A stretch of DNA of 64,000 nt from Triplophysa rosa (GCF_024868665.1 NC_079891.1:18685182-18749181), one strand, 5' to 3'. Counted from the stretch's first letter, positions 1 to 11,998 are shown. Notes: generated by a model from the sequence alone, not told the origin. Program-made: numbers and translations.

Positions 1-1385
1 ATAGCCCCTACGGTCTAATTACACTTAAACTAATGCCAAGCAGTTAGCCGGAGCTCTAAAATCTCAGCTGGCGTGCCCAATGCTCCATATACAGGATTCT
101 AGTCCGTCACTAACCTGAACGTAGATTTGCAGAAACAAAGGATATAGCATGATCTACTTAAGTTTATAAACTCAGAACAATACAGAATGATTTCAAACAT
201 AACAATTTATTAGGCATGTAAGGGAAGCATAATTCAAAATCCAATTCAAGGTTCAATTCAATAATCAATGGCAATCAATATAATTCAATAACAAATAATA
301 GAAAATCATAAGAAATAAAGCAAAGAGAAGTTCAATGTTGCATACCTGGCAAGAGACGACACACAGGAATTTGTGCGGGAAATCTGGCTACAGATTCCCT
401 GATATTTTTGTCAACTTCACTTAAATACCAAACCAGAACAAAGCATTATGTAAATATTCTTTAGAGTTAGGAATTTGGCTGTGATTGGGTCTTGTGATCC
501 CTGGGGCTGTACTTAATCTGCATACAGTAGGTGATTGGTGAAAGTCACCAAATGTGTGAGAAATGTTCCAGCACTGAGGGAAGTTTGTTAAGTTCTTACA
601 AAACTTTGTCATTATATTGTTGTTATGGGAGTTAGACCATTGTACCAGTTGCACTGACACCTTTTGGATGTTACCAAACATGTGTATGATTTTTGTGTAT
701 GTGACGTGTTCTTTTCTTGTGTACGGTCCTCAGAGCTTTTGGGTGTCCTGCGTTGAGTGAGAGGGGAGGAAAGGAACAGTTGGGGGTGCAGTGTGAGGTC
801 TGCATCTGTGATTCACTTGTATGCGTCGTTTGAGATGTAGGTGTTAGCTCAGTAGGGAGTTTGCTGTACTGGAGGGAGTCTGTTGTTTCTCAAAGGAAGG
901 TATCCTTTGGTTCAGGTTTCTCACTGTACTGAGAGATGCTCTGTCCTTTTCCCGAGATGATTATCTTTTGATCAGGAATCTGTGTGTTGTTCTTTCAGGA
1001 AGGGGCACCCTTTTGGCCTAGGTTCCCCACTGTGCTTAGAACCATTCTTTGTTTCTCAGGAGAAGAATAGTATCTGGTCGGGACATCTTGGCTCCGACCT
1101 TACAGTAGCGAAGTCTGTTGATCATGAGCGAAGGCTCCGAAGAACAAAAGGTGAATGAATGAGGCACGCCGTCTCCCTTTTATACCCAGATATCCGGGGG
1201 CGGAGTCCGGCATGCAAATGTCATTCGCCAATTTCATTGGCCTTTTCTAAGAAGTCGGAAGCGATTGGTTCTCAGGCACGAACCCCATCTGTTGGCTCGA
1301 CACAACGTCGAGAGACCGACAGAAAGGGAACTCTGAATATTATTATATATTGCACCATCATAAAAATATGACATGTACACTACTC
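1..1385 (-). mobile_element. probable LTR-type retroelement end (minus strand)
   Basis: No protein-coding gene is seen here. Read on the minus strand, the stretch has a TATA box (TATAAAAG, plus-strand 1177-1184) preceded by a GC-richer segment with a short hairpin-like motif (CGACGTTGTGTCGAG, plus 1300-1314). A polyadenylation signal AATAAA lies near plus-strand 208-213, at the far end. That order (promoter, then a long transcribed part, then poly(A) signal) is what a long terminal repeat looks like. The left end runs off the window, so termini and target duplication cannot be tested. The family is unknown; a Gypsy, ERV or DIRS-type origin is possible. Confidence 0.35.
1177..1184 (-). promoter_or_regulatory. 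TATA box of the LTR-like element
   Basis: The minus strand reads TATAAAAG in a GGG-TATAAAAG-GGAG context, close to a perfect core promoter. It would drive transcription leftward into the element. Confidence 0.4.
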
Positions 1386-1965
1386 AAAGTCCTTGGTTTT
1401 TCGATTTTTTTCAAGATAAGCATAAATAATGTTAATAATAGAATTGCCTATTTATTTATATGATTTGACAGCTTGACAAATAAGCTTAAACTGGTACATA
1501 AGTGATAAGATTAGATGTACTGTAATATGTAGGTAATTGACTATTTCAAACACGTTTTTAACACAAGATGGCGACTTGATTCAACCACACTTTGGTGTCA
1601 GTGCCTCTTGCTCCCAGAGCTCTGCTGAAGAATTCTCCCACAACATCCAACCGTTATTGGCTACTGAATATTGAAGGATAATCCAAAAACAGAAAGATAC
1701 GAATGTCAAAATTTTAGTTACAATATTAGACAGGCCTATATCCACTCCAAAGTTTAGAAGAGATCTCTCTGTCAAGTCTGCAAGTTAAAATGAATGAAGA
1801 CTGTCATATGAATCTTATTAAGTTTCAGCTATAGGCAACAATTTACATTAATGTTATAGCTCATATTATTAAATTATAGTTTAGAATATATTTCAATGGT
1901 TGTCTCATCTGTAGGAAATTTTAGGAGAAACATAGGTGAATTGAAACACAGCAAAGAGCTCAAAT

Positions 1966-2040
1966 TTACATTTACATTTATTCATTTGGCAGACGCCTTT
2001 ATCCAAAGAGACTTACAAGTAGGAGAGCATATAAACATTT
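1966..2040 (+). repeat. fragment of a widespread fish SINE-type core
   Basis: The segment contains TTTATTCATTTGGCAGACGC followed by TTTATCCAAAGAGACTTACA. This is recognisable from memory as a short conserved core scattered through teleost genomes and usually assigned to SINEs. Only the core is visible here. The flanking 1386-1965 stretch shows no gene or clear repeat. Confidence 0.5.
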
Positions 2041-2059
2041 TGTCAACACCCTAAACTGT

Positions 2060-3330
2060 CAGGGGCCTGTTTCAATAAGGAAGTTCAACCAACTCTAGGT
2101 TAAACCTTGAACTCAGAGTTGGTTTATTTAGAAATGAGAAACTTTGAGTTTTTGGTTTCAGAACAGGTGATTTCAATTAGTTCAATCCACTCTGAGTAAG
2201 TTCACTCTAGGTTACGCGCGTGCACCATTGATTTAAAAAGCCATCATCAATTGAGCGAAGATAGCACGATTCACCATGGCAACAGCACCAAAAAAAGCAA
2301 CATGGCGGCAGAAAGCACATGAGAGTGAGGCACACTTTCCGCTCCATTTACTGATGTCCTGAAAATGACTTAAGTTTAAATTAATAAATTGATACCAATA
2401 AAGAAATAAATGAATCATTAAATGAATAAAACAACATAAATAATAAAAAAATCGTATGTTCTCACTCGCCATGAATGCTCTAGTTACATGAGTGAGACGT
2501 CATGGTGTATAGGACACCTGTAGGGCGTCAGACTCTCGTGCAAAGTTAGACTGATCGCCGTTTCGAACCTTGCTCTGAGCAGATTTCAGTTGGAATGGCT
2601 GCACGTCAAATTAACATGTTTATTACCTTTATCGCTTCATTTCTGCATGTATGTATGTATTTATTCATTTCTTTATTCATGCACTTTATTTATACAGTTT
2701 ATTAAGTCATTTCTCATCGTCCATAGAAAATTATGTTCTGATGTAAGACACGTACGGTGGCTGATGTAAGGATGGATGAGATATATTTTGATATATCTAA
2801 TTCACTGTAAAGAAAAACGGTACAGTTTTAATAAAAATGCACAGGGAAATGACAAAATTCCACTCGGTTCCTAAATTGCTCTCCTGAAATCAAAGTACAT
2901 TACATTCCAATGAATTAATGCAGCCTCTTCATACCGAATCCTCTATAAAAGCACATATGACACATAAGTCACTGAGATGGTCTCTGTGTGATCAAAATGT
3001 GTGCCATGAATGACTGTATTAATGAATGAATGAATCAGTTACACCACTTGAGCTTTAAAAGGGGGAGGAGATCGAAATAAACTCTGGGTTTACTAAAGAA
3101 AACCTGCTCCCGACCAGGTTAGGTTCACAGAGTAAGTTACTATGGTTACTGACTCGGAGTATAAGTTACCTCTCCTTTAGAACCTCTCCTTTAGAAATGG
3201 GCTTGAGTTACCCCGCTTTCTCGGGTTTGACATACCTCACATTCTGAAACGGAAAACCCACAGTTTACCTCATTTCAGGGTTAATTTACTCAGAGTTTTC
3301 ACTAAACCTCCTTTCTGAAACGGGCCCCTG
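2060..3330. mobile_element. non-autonomous DNA transposon with terminal inverted repeats
   Basis: The left end reads CAGGGGCCTGTTTCA and the right end TGAAACGGGCCCCTG, which are inverted copies with one mismatch. The subterminal zones share GTTTCAGA, ACTCTGAGT and 'AACCTC' type words in opposite orientation. No transposase open frame lies inside. The end structure resembles fish PIF/Harbinger or ISL2EU-type MITEs, but no clear target duplication is visible at the ends, so the superfamily is an inference. Confidence 0.6.
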
Positions 3331-3339
3331 GTCTCAGGT

Positions 3340-4380
3340 CTAGCACTGCTTGTTTTTGTCTGTCTTGTCCTCTGTCTTTGTTTTGTCGAGCACTTGACAG
3401 CTTGCCATGTGCTCGGAGTCCACGTGTGATGCCCCGCCCCTTTGTTATCCTATCTTCAGCTCGTTATTGATTTCTCCGATTCACCTGGTTCCCCTTTGGG
3501 CTTTCCTCTTTTCCGGCTGGTCTCTCATTATCCTTTCTGATTTCTCCCCTTCTTATTCCCTGTGTTGTACATTGTCCGATGTCAGTCCGTTAGAGTTTAT
3601 TCCCTGGCGATCTCTGGCACCTTAGCTCCAGTCTTGTCTTGTCTTGTCTTGGCATTATATTATATTATATTAGCATTATATTAATCGGCATTATATTAAT
3701 CATCTTGTCTTGTCTTGTCTTGTCCAGGCTCCAGTGCTAAACTCACCCTGTCCTGATATCTCTTTTCCTGTTTTGGTGACTATTCCTTCTGGCTTCATCC
3801 TGTGGCGATTCTTCAAGGGGTTTACTCCAGGCGAGTTGAGTGTTTCATCTACCGGGGAGATTTTCTGCTCTACCGAGGAGTTCTTCATCCTACGGATTCT
3901 TACAGCCTGACTGAGTGAGCTACGCTCTGGGAATACCTTGCTATCATCTTCTAGTGGACTCTCGTTCGGCATCTCTCCCGTTTTTGTGGATATACAGCTG
4001 TGGATGATTGAGGACTGTTGTTTCTGCTCTCCCCGAGTTTGACTTGCTGTGGATGGTATCTCCCGCCTGCCGACCCGTGCAGGCTGGACACTATTGTAGT
4101 TTCTTGTGGATTTAAGCGCCTCATTCACCCTCCCGCTTTGCCGCGGGTGTTTTTTCCCTTTTAAACATTTACCCCGTTATTTTGTCCCCGTCCCCTATTA
4201 AGGTCTGTTGGCCGAGTGCTCGAGCCTTTTTTCCCTTTTTGCCCCCTATCATTTTTCTCCCCTAAGTGGCTGCTCACCATTCCTGTGTTTTTTGAGTGTG
4301 GTGGCTGTATTGAATAAATCTGTTCGACTCTACTTTTGACTCTAGTGTCCTTTATCACACTAAACAGTACCGTTAATTTA
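3340..4380 (+). repeat. LTR-like repeat, C/T-rich, with poly(A) signal
   Basis: This strongly pyrimidine-rich stretch contains no credible gene. The open frames on both strands look like composition artefacts. It ends with an AATAAA signal near 4314 followed by a T-rich tail, as in fish LTRs. An internal (CTTGT)n/(ATTAT)n low-complexity patch lies at 3628-3725. Exact ends and a target duplication were not found. Confidence 0.3.
3628..3725. repeat. (CTTGT)n and ATTAT-rich low-complexity patch
   Basis: Short runs of CTTGT flank repeated GGCATTATATT-type units. The arrangement is a slippage-prone tandem repeat inside the LTR-like segment. Confidence 0.7.
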
Positions 4381-4442
4381 CAAACCCATGCTACTAGGAG
4401 GATTAAAACTGGAGTAAGCAAGGGAGAGACACAAGACATTTA

Positions 4443-6130
4443 TTATATTTTAGTAATTGGTTCGTCAAATAAATGCTGAACAGGTATGTTTTTTGAAAGT
4501 TGTGAAGGAAGCTGCAGTTCGGATGGAGGCTGGCAGTTCATTCCACCACAGGGGAACTGAATGAGTAAAGGTTTTTGTAAGCGATTTGATGCCTCGCTGT
4601 GATGGAACAACCAGGTGTCGCTCATTTTCTGATCGAAGATGACGGGAGGGGATGTAGACCTGGAGGGTCTCCTTTAGGTAAAGGGGTGAATTTGCTGTTA
4701 TCGTACTGAAGGCCAGTGTCAGCGATTTTAAACTTGATGCGGGCGGCAACTGGCAGCCAGTGAAGGGAAATAGGGAGGGGTGTACTTTAGGCTGATTGAA
4801 AACTAGACGTGCAGCTGCATTCTGGATCATTGGACCTTGACTGCATTGGTTAGAAGGCTGGCCAGTAGAGAATTGCAGTAGTCCAGTCTTGATGGGACCA
4901 GAGCTTGGACTAGCAGCTGAGAGGCATGCTCCAACAGGAACGGCCTGATGTTCCTGATGTTGTAAAGCACATACCTGCAAGTTAGAGTGGTTGCTGTGAC
5001 GTGAGAGGTGAATTTCAGCTGGTTGTCAAACATCACCCCCAGGTTCCTCACAGACTTGTTGAGTGTTATAGTTGAGGATCCAAACTGAATGGTAAGGTGG
5101 TGTTCAATTAATGGGTGGGCCGGTATAACCAGGAGTTCTGTCTTGGAGAGGTTGAGTTGTAGGTGATGCTCTTTCAACCAAGAAGAGATGTCCAGAAGGC
5201 AGGCAGAGATGGTGGGGTCATCTGGCTGAAAAGAGAAAAAAGCTGCGTATTATCTGCATAAAAATGGTATGAGAACCCATATGCCTTAATAATTGGACCC
5301 AGGGAGGTGGTGTGTGTGTATATATAGAAAAGAGGAGAGGAGCAAGAGATGATCCCTGAGGAACTCCAGTTGTCATCTGGTGAGATCTGGATGTCTCGCC
5401 TCTCCATGATACCTTAAAGGATCTGCCTGTAAGATAAGAGTCAAACCAGTTGAGTGCAGTTCCAGAGATGCCCAGTTTGGAGAGAGTGGACATCGGGATA
5501 TGGTGGTTCACAGTGTCAAATGCAGAAGAGAGATCAAGTAGAATTAGGACAGATGACAAGGATTTAGCCCTTGCCTGACGATAGAATGTCCTTTCTTGAA
5601 GCCGGATTGTTGACTGTCCAGAAGGTCGTGCTGTGAGAGATATAGGCTGAGATTTGGTTAAAAACTACCCTTTCGAGGGACTTGGAAAGGAAAGGCAGGA
5701 GTGAGATTGGTAAGTAGTTGCTGACCACTGAGGGGTCAAGTGTTGGTTTCTTGAGTAAAGGTGTTACCAGGGCTTGTTTAAATGAGGTGGGTACAGTACC
5801 AGTGGTGATGGAGGTGTTTATAATGTGTGCGAGTTGAGGCAGTAGAGATGGAGAGAGTAGGAATTTTGGAGACATCAGTCTCCGAAAGGGGAGAGAGAAG
5901 GGAGTTGAGGATAGAAAGAGGTAAGAGAAAGATACGTTGAGCAGAGAATTGCCTGCTGATGATCTCCACTTTGTCAGTGAATAAGTTGGCAAAGACATCA
6001 GCAGTCAGTGAGGTATTGGCGGGAGGTGGAGAGGGACAGAGAAGAGAGAAGGTTGAGAAAAGATGACGTGGGTTAGATGCAGTTTGGATTTGGAGTACTT
6101 GGTTTTGGCTGCAGATATATCAGTAGCAAT
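4443..6130 (-). pseudogene. L2-clade LINE reverse transcriptase, broken
   Basis: Minus-strand frames carry a degenerate LINE ORF2 in pieces, read from high to low coordinates. The fingers/palm part is 'TPLLKKPTLDPSVVSNYLPIS' like (about 5560-5998). It is followed by LLDLSSAFDTVNH and TGVPQGSSLAPLLFSIY (5218-5559), the catalytic box as FYADNTQLF (5174-5407), LNLSKTELLVIP and NLGVMFDNQLKF (4827-5177), and the C-terminal RLDYCNSLL / IQNAAARLV block (4465-4980). Frameshifts separate every block, and the catalytic YADD is read as YADN, so the copy is inactive. The motif set fits the L2 clade common in teleosts. The 5' end is truncated, as is usual for LINEs. Confidence 0.85.
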
Positions 6131-6719
6131 TAATCGACCTCTGAGCAAAAAGTTGTTTTTCCAGCAGTAGATGTGTAAAAACTAAAAACTAAAATCCTAA
6201 ATTCCATATTGAACACTGATTAAATGACTGTTGTAAATGTCTTATTATAAAAACAATATTAAGCCAAGACTAAACCTACCGCCTAAACCTGCTCATTTAC
6301 ATTAAAGAAATTTCAACAAATAATAAGTTTCTAATCTGATCAGACAAAATTAAATCATGCACCATCTGGAAATTGTTGGCACCACACAATTACATTCATT
6401 CACCCAATCATAAGAAAGGTCATATCAGGTGACATCCGTGCCTGCAATAAAAACTGAAAGTCACATAGTACTGGCATTCCCCTTCATTCTGGTGTTAATG
6501 ATCCTGCATTGAAGAAGGTTTTTGTTTGCATTTCATTTATTTTTCATTCCCCACATGTTCCATTGCCATTTGAACATTCAGGTCAGTTTGTTATCTTGTA
6601 ATCTAATGTTTTATTGTAATGAAGAAAAAAGTTTAAAATGCTGTAATTCAGTCTGTGCCTGCCTTTGTTTTCTTAGCTGATTCTTGCTGCCCATCAGTGC
6701 ATCAAGGAGGATAAGAGCC

Positions 6720-7870
6720 ATGAACATTATAAAGGTAGATTGACAACCCAATAACAAGCAACACTGTGAGCCCCGACTCGTGTGTGTGTGTGTGTGTGTG
6801 TGTGNNNNNNNNNNNNNNNNNNNNNNNNNNNNNNNNNNNNNNNNNNNNNNNNNNNNNNNNNNNNNNNNNNNNNNNNNNNNNNNNNNNNNNNNNNNNNNNN
6901 NNNNNNNNNNNNNNNNNNNNNNNNNNNNNNNNNNNNNNNNNNNNNNNNNNNNNNNNNNNNNNNNNNNNNGTGTGCGTGTGTGTGTGTACTGCCAAACTGT
7001 GTGCTCTGTGCAGCTCTCCTCAGCGCCAAACAGATTGACAACCCTCAGAGATCAGTAAGAGGTTGCCCGTAGTTCAGGGCCTGTCCAGGATGCAAGGCTC
7101 TACTTACTCATAACAGTGATGGGTGTCCTAATATTGTTTGTCCCCACTGCTATAAAGAGTTCTGCTTCCGCTGCATGGGCCCGGAATGTTACTGTGGGAT
7201 TACAAATTTATAAAATGTTATATCTAGGTTCCAATGTAACAGTATATAAACTAAGAAAGTTATGTACATTGTGTTTCACATTTTGAGGTAAAGATGATGA
7301 CGTTCTAAGAAGATCAAGTCAGGCAGCCCAGGTGTCTGAGACATTACCCTTTTGTCTTTATGCACTACCTGACCATTGGGCAGGGTCCCAAATTAAAGGT
7401 GAATGCTTAGCTCAAGGCACAGTTGTGCCTTTGTCTCTATGATAATGTGAAGGTATGGGCAATACTGTCAGGCTGATTGGATTAGCACCATGCATTTGAA
7501 TGACACTGTTATGCTGATGAGATCAGGGCTGGGGAAAATTCCAGTAACGGGCTGATTCCTGTACTGCATTTGCATGCTTTGTTTAAATCGTCTCCACCTC
7601 CATGTATCCATCCCTCTTGAAAGGTATAAACTCTACTGTGCTGAGCTATAGTCAGACTTGGATGACTGCAGCGACGCACAGCAAATCCTCAAGTAACTTC
7701 TGTATAAAAGATATCCCAACGTCTCCTAGTCTCTGCTTCGACGAGGAAAAAGTTTCCTACATTATGATGATGAGTATTATGACAGTGACTTTGATGATAA
7801 TGATCTTGTGATGATGAAGCCCTGTGTGATTAAGAATAACAGTGAGATTCTTCGACAATTAGGACTGTAG
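6720..7870 (+). pseudogene. RBR-type (IBR/Rcat) ubiquitin-ligase-like locus 1, broken
   Basis: Three pieces match the open locus at 12.0-12.8 kb. (1) A leader with ATG at 6720 (M-N-I-I-K) and donor GTAGATTGAC at 6735. (2) An Rcat-like block at about 6989-7210 reading FRACPGCKALLTHNSDGC, then CPHCYKEFCFRC. (3) A terminal block at 7730-7870 ending NNSEILRQLGL-stop, which matches the other locus's NNTQMLAVLGL-stop. The codon that is TAC (Tyr) in the open copy is TAG here (7070-7072), truncating the protein just before the Rcat domain. The GT repeat and the assembly gap replace the upstream IBR half. It is most likely a decayed duplicate; a sequencing or assembly error at the gap could add to the damage, but the TAG lies outside it. 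Confidence 0.75.
6781..6988. repeat. (GT)n microsatellite spanning an assembly gap
   Basis: A GT run enters a block of undetermined bases at 6805-6969 and leaves it again as GT. Open frames here (runs of C-V) are artefacts. The gap lies inside the first RBR-like locus, exactly where its N-terminal IBR coding sequence should be. Confidence 0.95.
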
Positions 7871-8114
7871 TGGAGGTGTGTGATTAAAGCTGTCAAACCT
7901 TGAATTTAATCAGTTAAAAATTGAACTGAAGGAGAAATAATAATTTGAAAAAGCAAAAGATATATATTCAATAAACCACTGTACACAAAGAAAGAAAATC
8001 AGGTTGTGTTTTGTCCTTTTTTAAGGCAGGTGTGCAAAAAATTATATTTTAGGTAAATTCTTGAAGTGCTGTTTCAGTTGTTTGATTCTTGATACTGGAT
8101 GAGTAACAACTTTT

Positions 8115-9075
8115 TATTACTCGGACAAAACAGAAGTGTTACTTATTGGACCGAAAACTGCTATAAATAAAAACCAAGAATACTGATTAACTATTGACGG
8201 ATGTTCCATAAAACCCTCGTCGTCAGCAAAGAATCTTGGCGTTCTATTCGATAGTAATCTGTCATTTGAGAGCCACGTCGCCAACACCTGTAAAATTGCG
8301 TTTTTCCATTTTAAGAATATATATAAACTACGTCATATGCTGTCAATGTCAGATGCAGAGAAGTTAATTCATGCATTCATGACATCAAGACTAGATTACT
8401 GTAATGCACTGTTAGGTGGTTGCCCTGCAGGCTTGTTACAAAAACTTCAACTGGTCCAAAACGCGGCAGCTCGAGTTCTTACACGTACAAAAAAGTATGA
8501 ACATATTAGCCCGGTTCTGTCAACCTTGCACTGGTTACCTATAAAGCATCGCGTTAGCTTTAAAATCTTGCTTATTACCTATAAAGCCCTACATGGTTTA
8601 GCTCCTCAGTACTTGAATGCACTCCTTTTGTATTACACTCCTTCACGTGCATTACGCTCTCAGGCGTCCTGTCAGTTGGTAATACCTAGAATTTCAAAAT
8701 CAAGTGCAGGTGGTAGATCCTTCTCCTATCTAGCGCCTAAACTTTGGAATAGTCTTCCCTGCACTGTCCGGGAGGCAGACACACTCTGTCAGTTTAAATC
8801 TAGACTAAAGACGCATCTTTTTAATCTTGCATACACTAGACTTCCATAATATAAATCTTCTGAGGGTTTAGGCTGCACTAGTTAGATCAACCGGAACCAA
8901 AAACACAACTGATGTACTTGTTGCATCAAAGAGTGCAGAACAGTACTCTACTCTCAGCCAATCTTGTCTCATTGTTCCAAGGTTACCACAGCGAGCAGGA
9001 TGAACAACAATATTATTAATAACATAATAGATGTTTAGTGTTTTAACACGTTTATCTGCATATTAGAACATAAAA
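8115..9075 (+). pseudogene. L2-type LINE, 5'-truncated, plus strand
   Basis: An open stretch of 170 codons (8337-8849) carries the LINE C-terminal block: MTSRLDYCNALLGGCP, LQLVQNAAARVLT, ISPVLSTLHWLPIKHR, and LWNSLPCTVREADTL. Upstream, in the same frame, 8120-8336 reads SDKTEVLLIGPK, then a stop codon near 8178, then KNLGVLFDSNLSFESHV. The copy starts inside the reverse-transcriptase domain, so it is a dead 5'-truncated insertion. 8850-9075 resembles a LINE 3' untranslated region. It differs clearly from the L2 copy at 4.4-6.1 kb and is in the opposite orientation. Confidence 0.85.
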
Positions 9076-9132
9076 GTAGGAATCCAGGATTTTGCAGTGG
9101 ATGACTCTTTTTTTTTTTTTACTGCACATTCC

Positions 9133-9885
9133 TGTCAGGAGTCTTGTGGGGAAGAACCCAGATGCAGGCAGGCAGTGAAGGGGTTAACACACAACTTTAT
9201 TAATAAACAGAAAACAAACCAAAAAAAACCCCACGATGGGGCAAAACCGACACAATAGAAACTAAACAAAAGCAGAAAATAAATACTTCCCTCGATGGGG
9301 CAAAACGAAAAACAAGAACAGCAAAACTAAACTAAAGAACACGACCAAACGTCTTACAACAAAACACGACCAAACGTCTTACAACAAAACACGGCAGGGT
9401 AAAACATAAAACTCACAGTCACAGGGGGAAGGAACACGGGAACATTACAAACACAACGAAAGAGCATAGGACAATGAAACATGAGGGCATTAAATAGGAA
9501 AGACAAACGAGGGATGATCACACAGGGCAGGTGAGGGTAATGAAACAGGGCCGGTGTTCTGCCAATTTATGCATCCCTATCAAATTTTGCTACCTCCATA
9601 CAAAACAGGACTAACCCCTCCCCCAACCCAACCCTTACACCTAAATAACCCCTCCCCCAACCCAATCACAACACGAGGGTAGCACAAATTTATGGGTAGC
9701 ATAAATTGGCAGAACACCGGGAAACAATACAGGAAACGAGAGGGGCGGGGCCAATGACAAGACAGAGAAGGCACATGGAATTCAAAAGATAAATACCCCA
9801 TGGCTTCCCACACAAAACATAAGGGAACTGTCACGATCCTGCCACACGACTAGAAAATCATGAACAAGAAGGCAGGACCGTGACA
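9133..9885 (-). mobile_element. solo LTR with 5-bp target duplication
   Basis: The segment starts TGTCAGGAG and ends GTGACA, the TG...CA ends of a retroviral-type LTR. It is flanked by identical 5-bp copies of ATTCC (9128-9132 and 9886-9890). On the minus strand the expected order is seen: TGTCACGGTCC start, internal GC-rich part, AATAAA signal near plus-strand 9200, and a short tail to TGACA. No internal coding region exists, so this is a solo LTR left by recombination between two LTRs. A MITE is nested in it (9551-9720). Confidence 0.8.
9551..9720. mobile_element. 170-bp palindromic-ended MITE inside the solo LTR
   Basis: The left end CCGGTGTTCTGCCAATTTAT and the right end ATAAATTGGCAGAACACCGG are perfect inverted copies; the match extends two more bases inward. 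GAAACA occurs just outside each end (9542-9547 and 9721-9726), with GGG between the left copy and the element, so a target duplication of about 6 bp is likely. Two direct copies of CCCTCCCCCAACCCAA lie in the centre. It interrupts the LTR and is therefore younger. Confidence 0.75.
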
Positions 9886-10182
9886 ATTCCATACTGCATC
9901 CCAACCTTTTCTTTATCAGATTAACATTAAAACCTAAAGTTTGAAGGTCACTGTTCACAAAACATAGCAGCATATTCACTCCTCATGAAATACTTTTGCA
10001 ATAAGTTATGCAAATCCACTTACAGTAGGTGTAAAGATGACTGAACAGGATTTTTCGTTATAAGATAAAAGTTGAAGAAAGTCTAAATCTAAAATGTTTT
10101 ATCTACTTTTAAGAGATTTTTACGTAACATTTTCACTTATTTCAGACTACAGTTTTGCTGTGAGTGACCAGTAGATGTATGG

Positions 10183-11319
10183 GATTACTTTTGTGTCAAT
10201 AAAAATTAACGCAAACTTAAAAAAACCGAACAAAAGTATACAATGAGAAAGAAAAAAAACTAGGGCTGTCAAAAGATTAATCGCGATAAATCGCATCCAG
10301 AATAAAAGTTTGTGTTTACATAATATTTATCTGTTTACTGTGCATAATAATTTTGTATTTATTAACACATACACATCCATGCATATATTTAAGAAAAATC
10401 TAAATATTAATAAACATTTATATATCATTTCAATTATTGGTAAATATAAATAAATACATGTAAATATTTCCTAAATATGTATACTTGTGTATGTGTTTGT
10501 ATTTATAAATACAAAATTAATATGCACAGTAGATAGACATATATTATGTAAACACAAACTTTTATTCTGGATGCGATTAATCGCGATTAATCTTTTGACA
10601 GCCCTAAAAAAAAAAAACACTTTGATAATGAAAACAATAAACTAAATTGCAAGAATGTGACATGATTTTCAAATAAACTCCTATTTTTCTTAACAATTTT
10701 CTAAGTTTCGTTTCTGCAAATAATAGTTTTGAATTCGCTGCTAGATTTACGCTTACGCTTCTCAAGTGTCGTTAATTTACCTGGAGGGTGAGGAGGACGA
10801 TGATGAGGAAGACACTTGGATCCACACCACGCATGACTTACCAACTTCAAATACCAATTACTAATATACTAACTAAATAAGAAAGTAGTTTTAAGTACAA
10901 ACAATAAAGATGACAGCATGCAGATCGTTCTCTAAAATTCGTTGCACTGTACTGTCTTCAGTATCGACTTCCTTGTCAGGGAGCTATCAATCAAAAACTC
11001 ACTAGCCAATCAGCCTAAAGCGGCAATAAGTCCCGCCCACACGTGAGTTTGTGCCAGAAAGGCGAACGAAAACTTGAGAAGCGTAAACGAAAACTCGGAA
11101 AGCGCAAATGAAAAATCTAGCAGCGAATTCAAAACTATTATTTGCAAAAACGAAACTTAGGAAATTGTTAGGAAAAATAGCAGTTTATTTGAAAACCATG
11201 TCACATTCTTGCAATTGAGATTATCGTTTTCATTATCAAAGTGTTTTTTTCTTTCTCATTGTATATTTTTGTTCGTTTTTTTAAATTTTGCGTTAATTTT
11301 TATTGACACAAAAGTAATC
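10183..11319. mobile_element. fold-back element with ~250-bp inverted arms
   Basis: The left arm begins GATTACTTTTGTGTCAATAA and the right arm ends in its inverse at 11319. Once an inserted hAT MITE (10261-10606) is removed, the arms match over about 250 bp with roughly 90% identity by eye. The match runs through CAAGAATGTGACATG and AATAGTTTTGAATTCGCTGC, ending near 10783 on the left and 11062 on the right. The unpaired centre (about 10784-11061) holds no gene. There is no transposase. A transcript through it would fold into a long hairpin. Confidence 0.8.
10261..10606. mobile_element. hAT-type MITE inserted in the fold-back left arm
   Basis: The ends are TAGGGCTGTCAAAAGATTAA and its inverse TTAATCTTTTGACAGCCCTA, and the inverted match continues for about 60 bp (…GCATCCAGAATAAAAG…). 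The right arm of the surrounding palindrome preserves the empty site (AGAAAAAAACACTTTG), so the insertion point is directly visible. The flanks are consistent with an 8-bp duplication of AAAAAAAC, as expected for hAT elements. Short and without coding capacity. Confidence 0.8.
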
Positions 11320-11882
11320 TCATATTAGATGACGCATTTGGCCTAATAACTTAAAATATTTTATATTGTCTTACATTTGTAATTCTTGGAGCGATATGCA
11401 CGGACAATAACGTTCTACACTGAAGATCATGCATTTAGGTACTTTGTATTTATTTATATAAATATCTGTTTGTGGATGTATCATAAGCTAAAAAGAAAGC
11501 GAAAGCTTTTCACCGTGGTATTCCCCGTCAAGTTACAAGGAAATAATCAGTTTACGTAAGGAGTGAACAGGCGTTTTGTTTTCAGTAAGCACTCAATTTA
11601 AATCGAATACATTCTCTTTATCTTACTGTTGCAAGAGTGAACAGCAGCGAACAGGTCAGTGGACTTTTTGCTTTCAAATAGCCAGGAAGAAACCATTTTT
11701 GCCATGTACTAAAACCTTAAATATCCTGTTGGTCGTATTCGATATAATAATAGTAGACCCTAATAGTTGCATAATATTATGGGACCGTGTTTAAACGTGA
11801 GAGACAGGCATTTGTTCCATATTTGTCTACCAGCACAGTTCCCAACACCTATTTTTCTTTCTAATCCCCTAGCGCGTGTCTG

Positions 11883-11886
<4 letters not shown>

Positions 11887-11946
<60 letters not shown>

Positions 11947-11955
11947 TCTCTCTCG
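11887..11955. repeat. (TC)n microsatellite
   Basis: An almost pure CT/TC run of about 68 bp with one C interruption. It lies just upstream of the leader exon of the second RBR-like locus. Overlapping open frames are artefacts. Confidence 0.95.
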
Positions 11956-11998
11956 TTCACAGGTTTCTCTGTCTATCTAGTCCAGGAGGATTTGAGCC

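Noticed and set aside
2540..2590. tRNA-like B box (GTTTCGAACC)
   Set aside because: No A box or cloverleaf could be folded around it. It lies inside an inverted-repeat transposon and may be chance or an old SINE head.
3700..4128. Minus-strand frame of 142 codons
   Set aside because: It lies in a pyrimidine-rich repeat; the residues are low in complexity and no family is recognisable.
6702..7072. Several open frames of 90-104 codons on both strands
   Set aside because: They are translations of the GT microsatellite and the block of undetermined bases.
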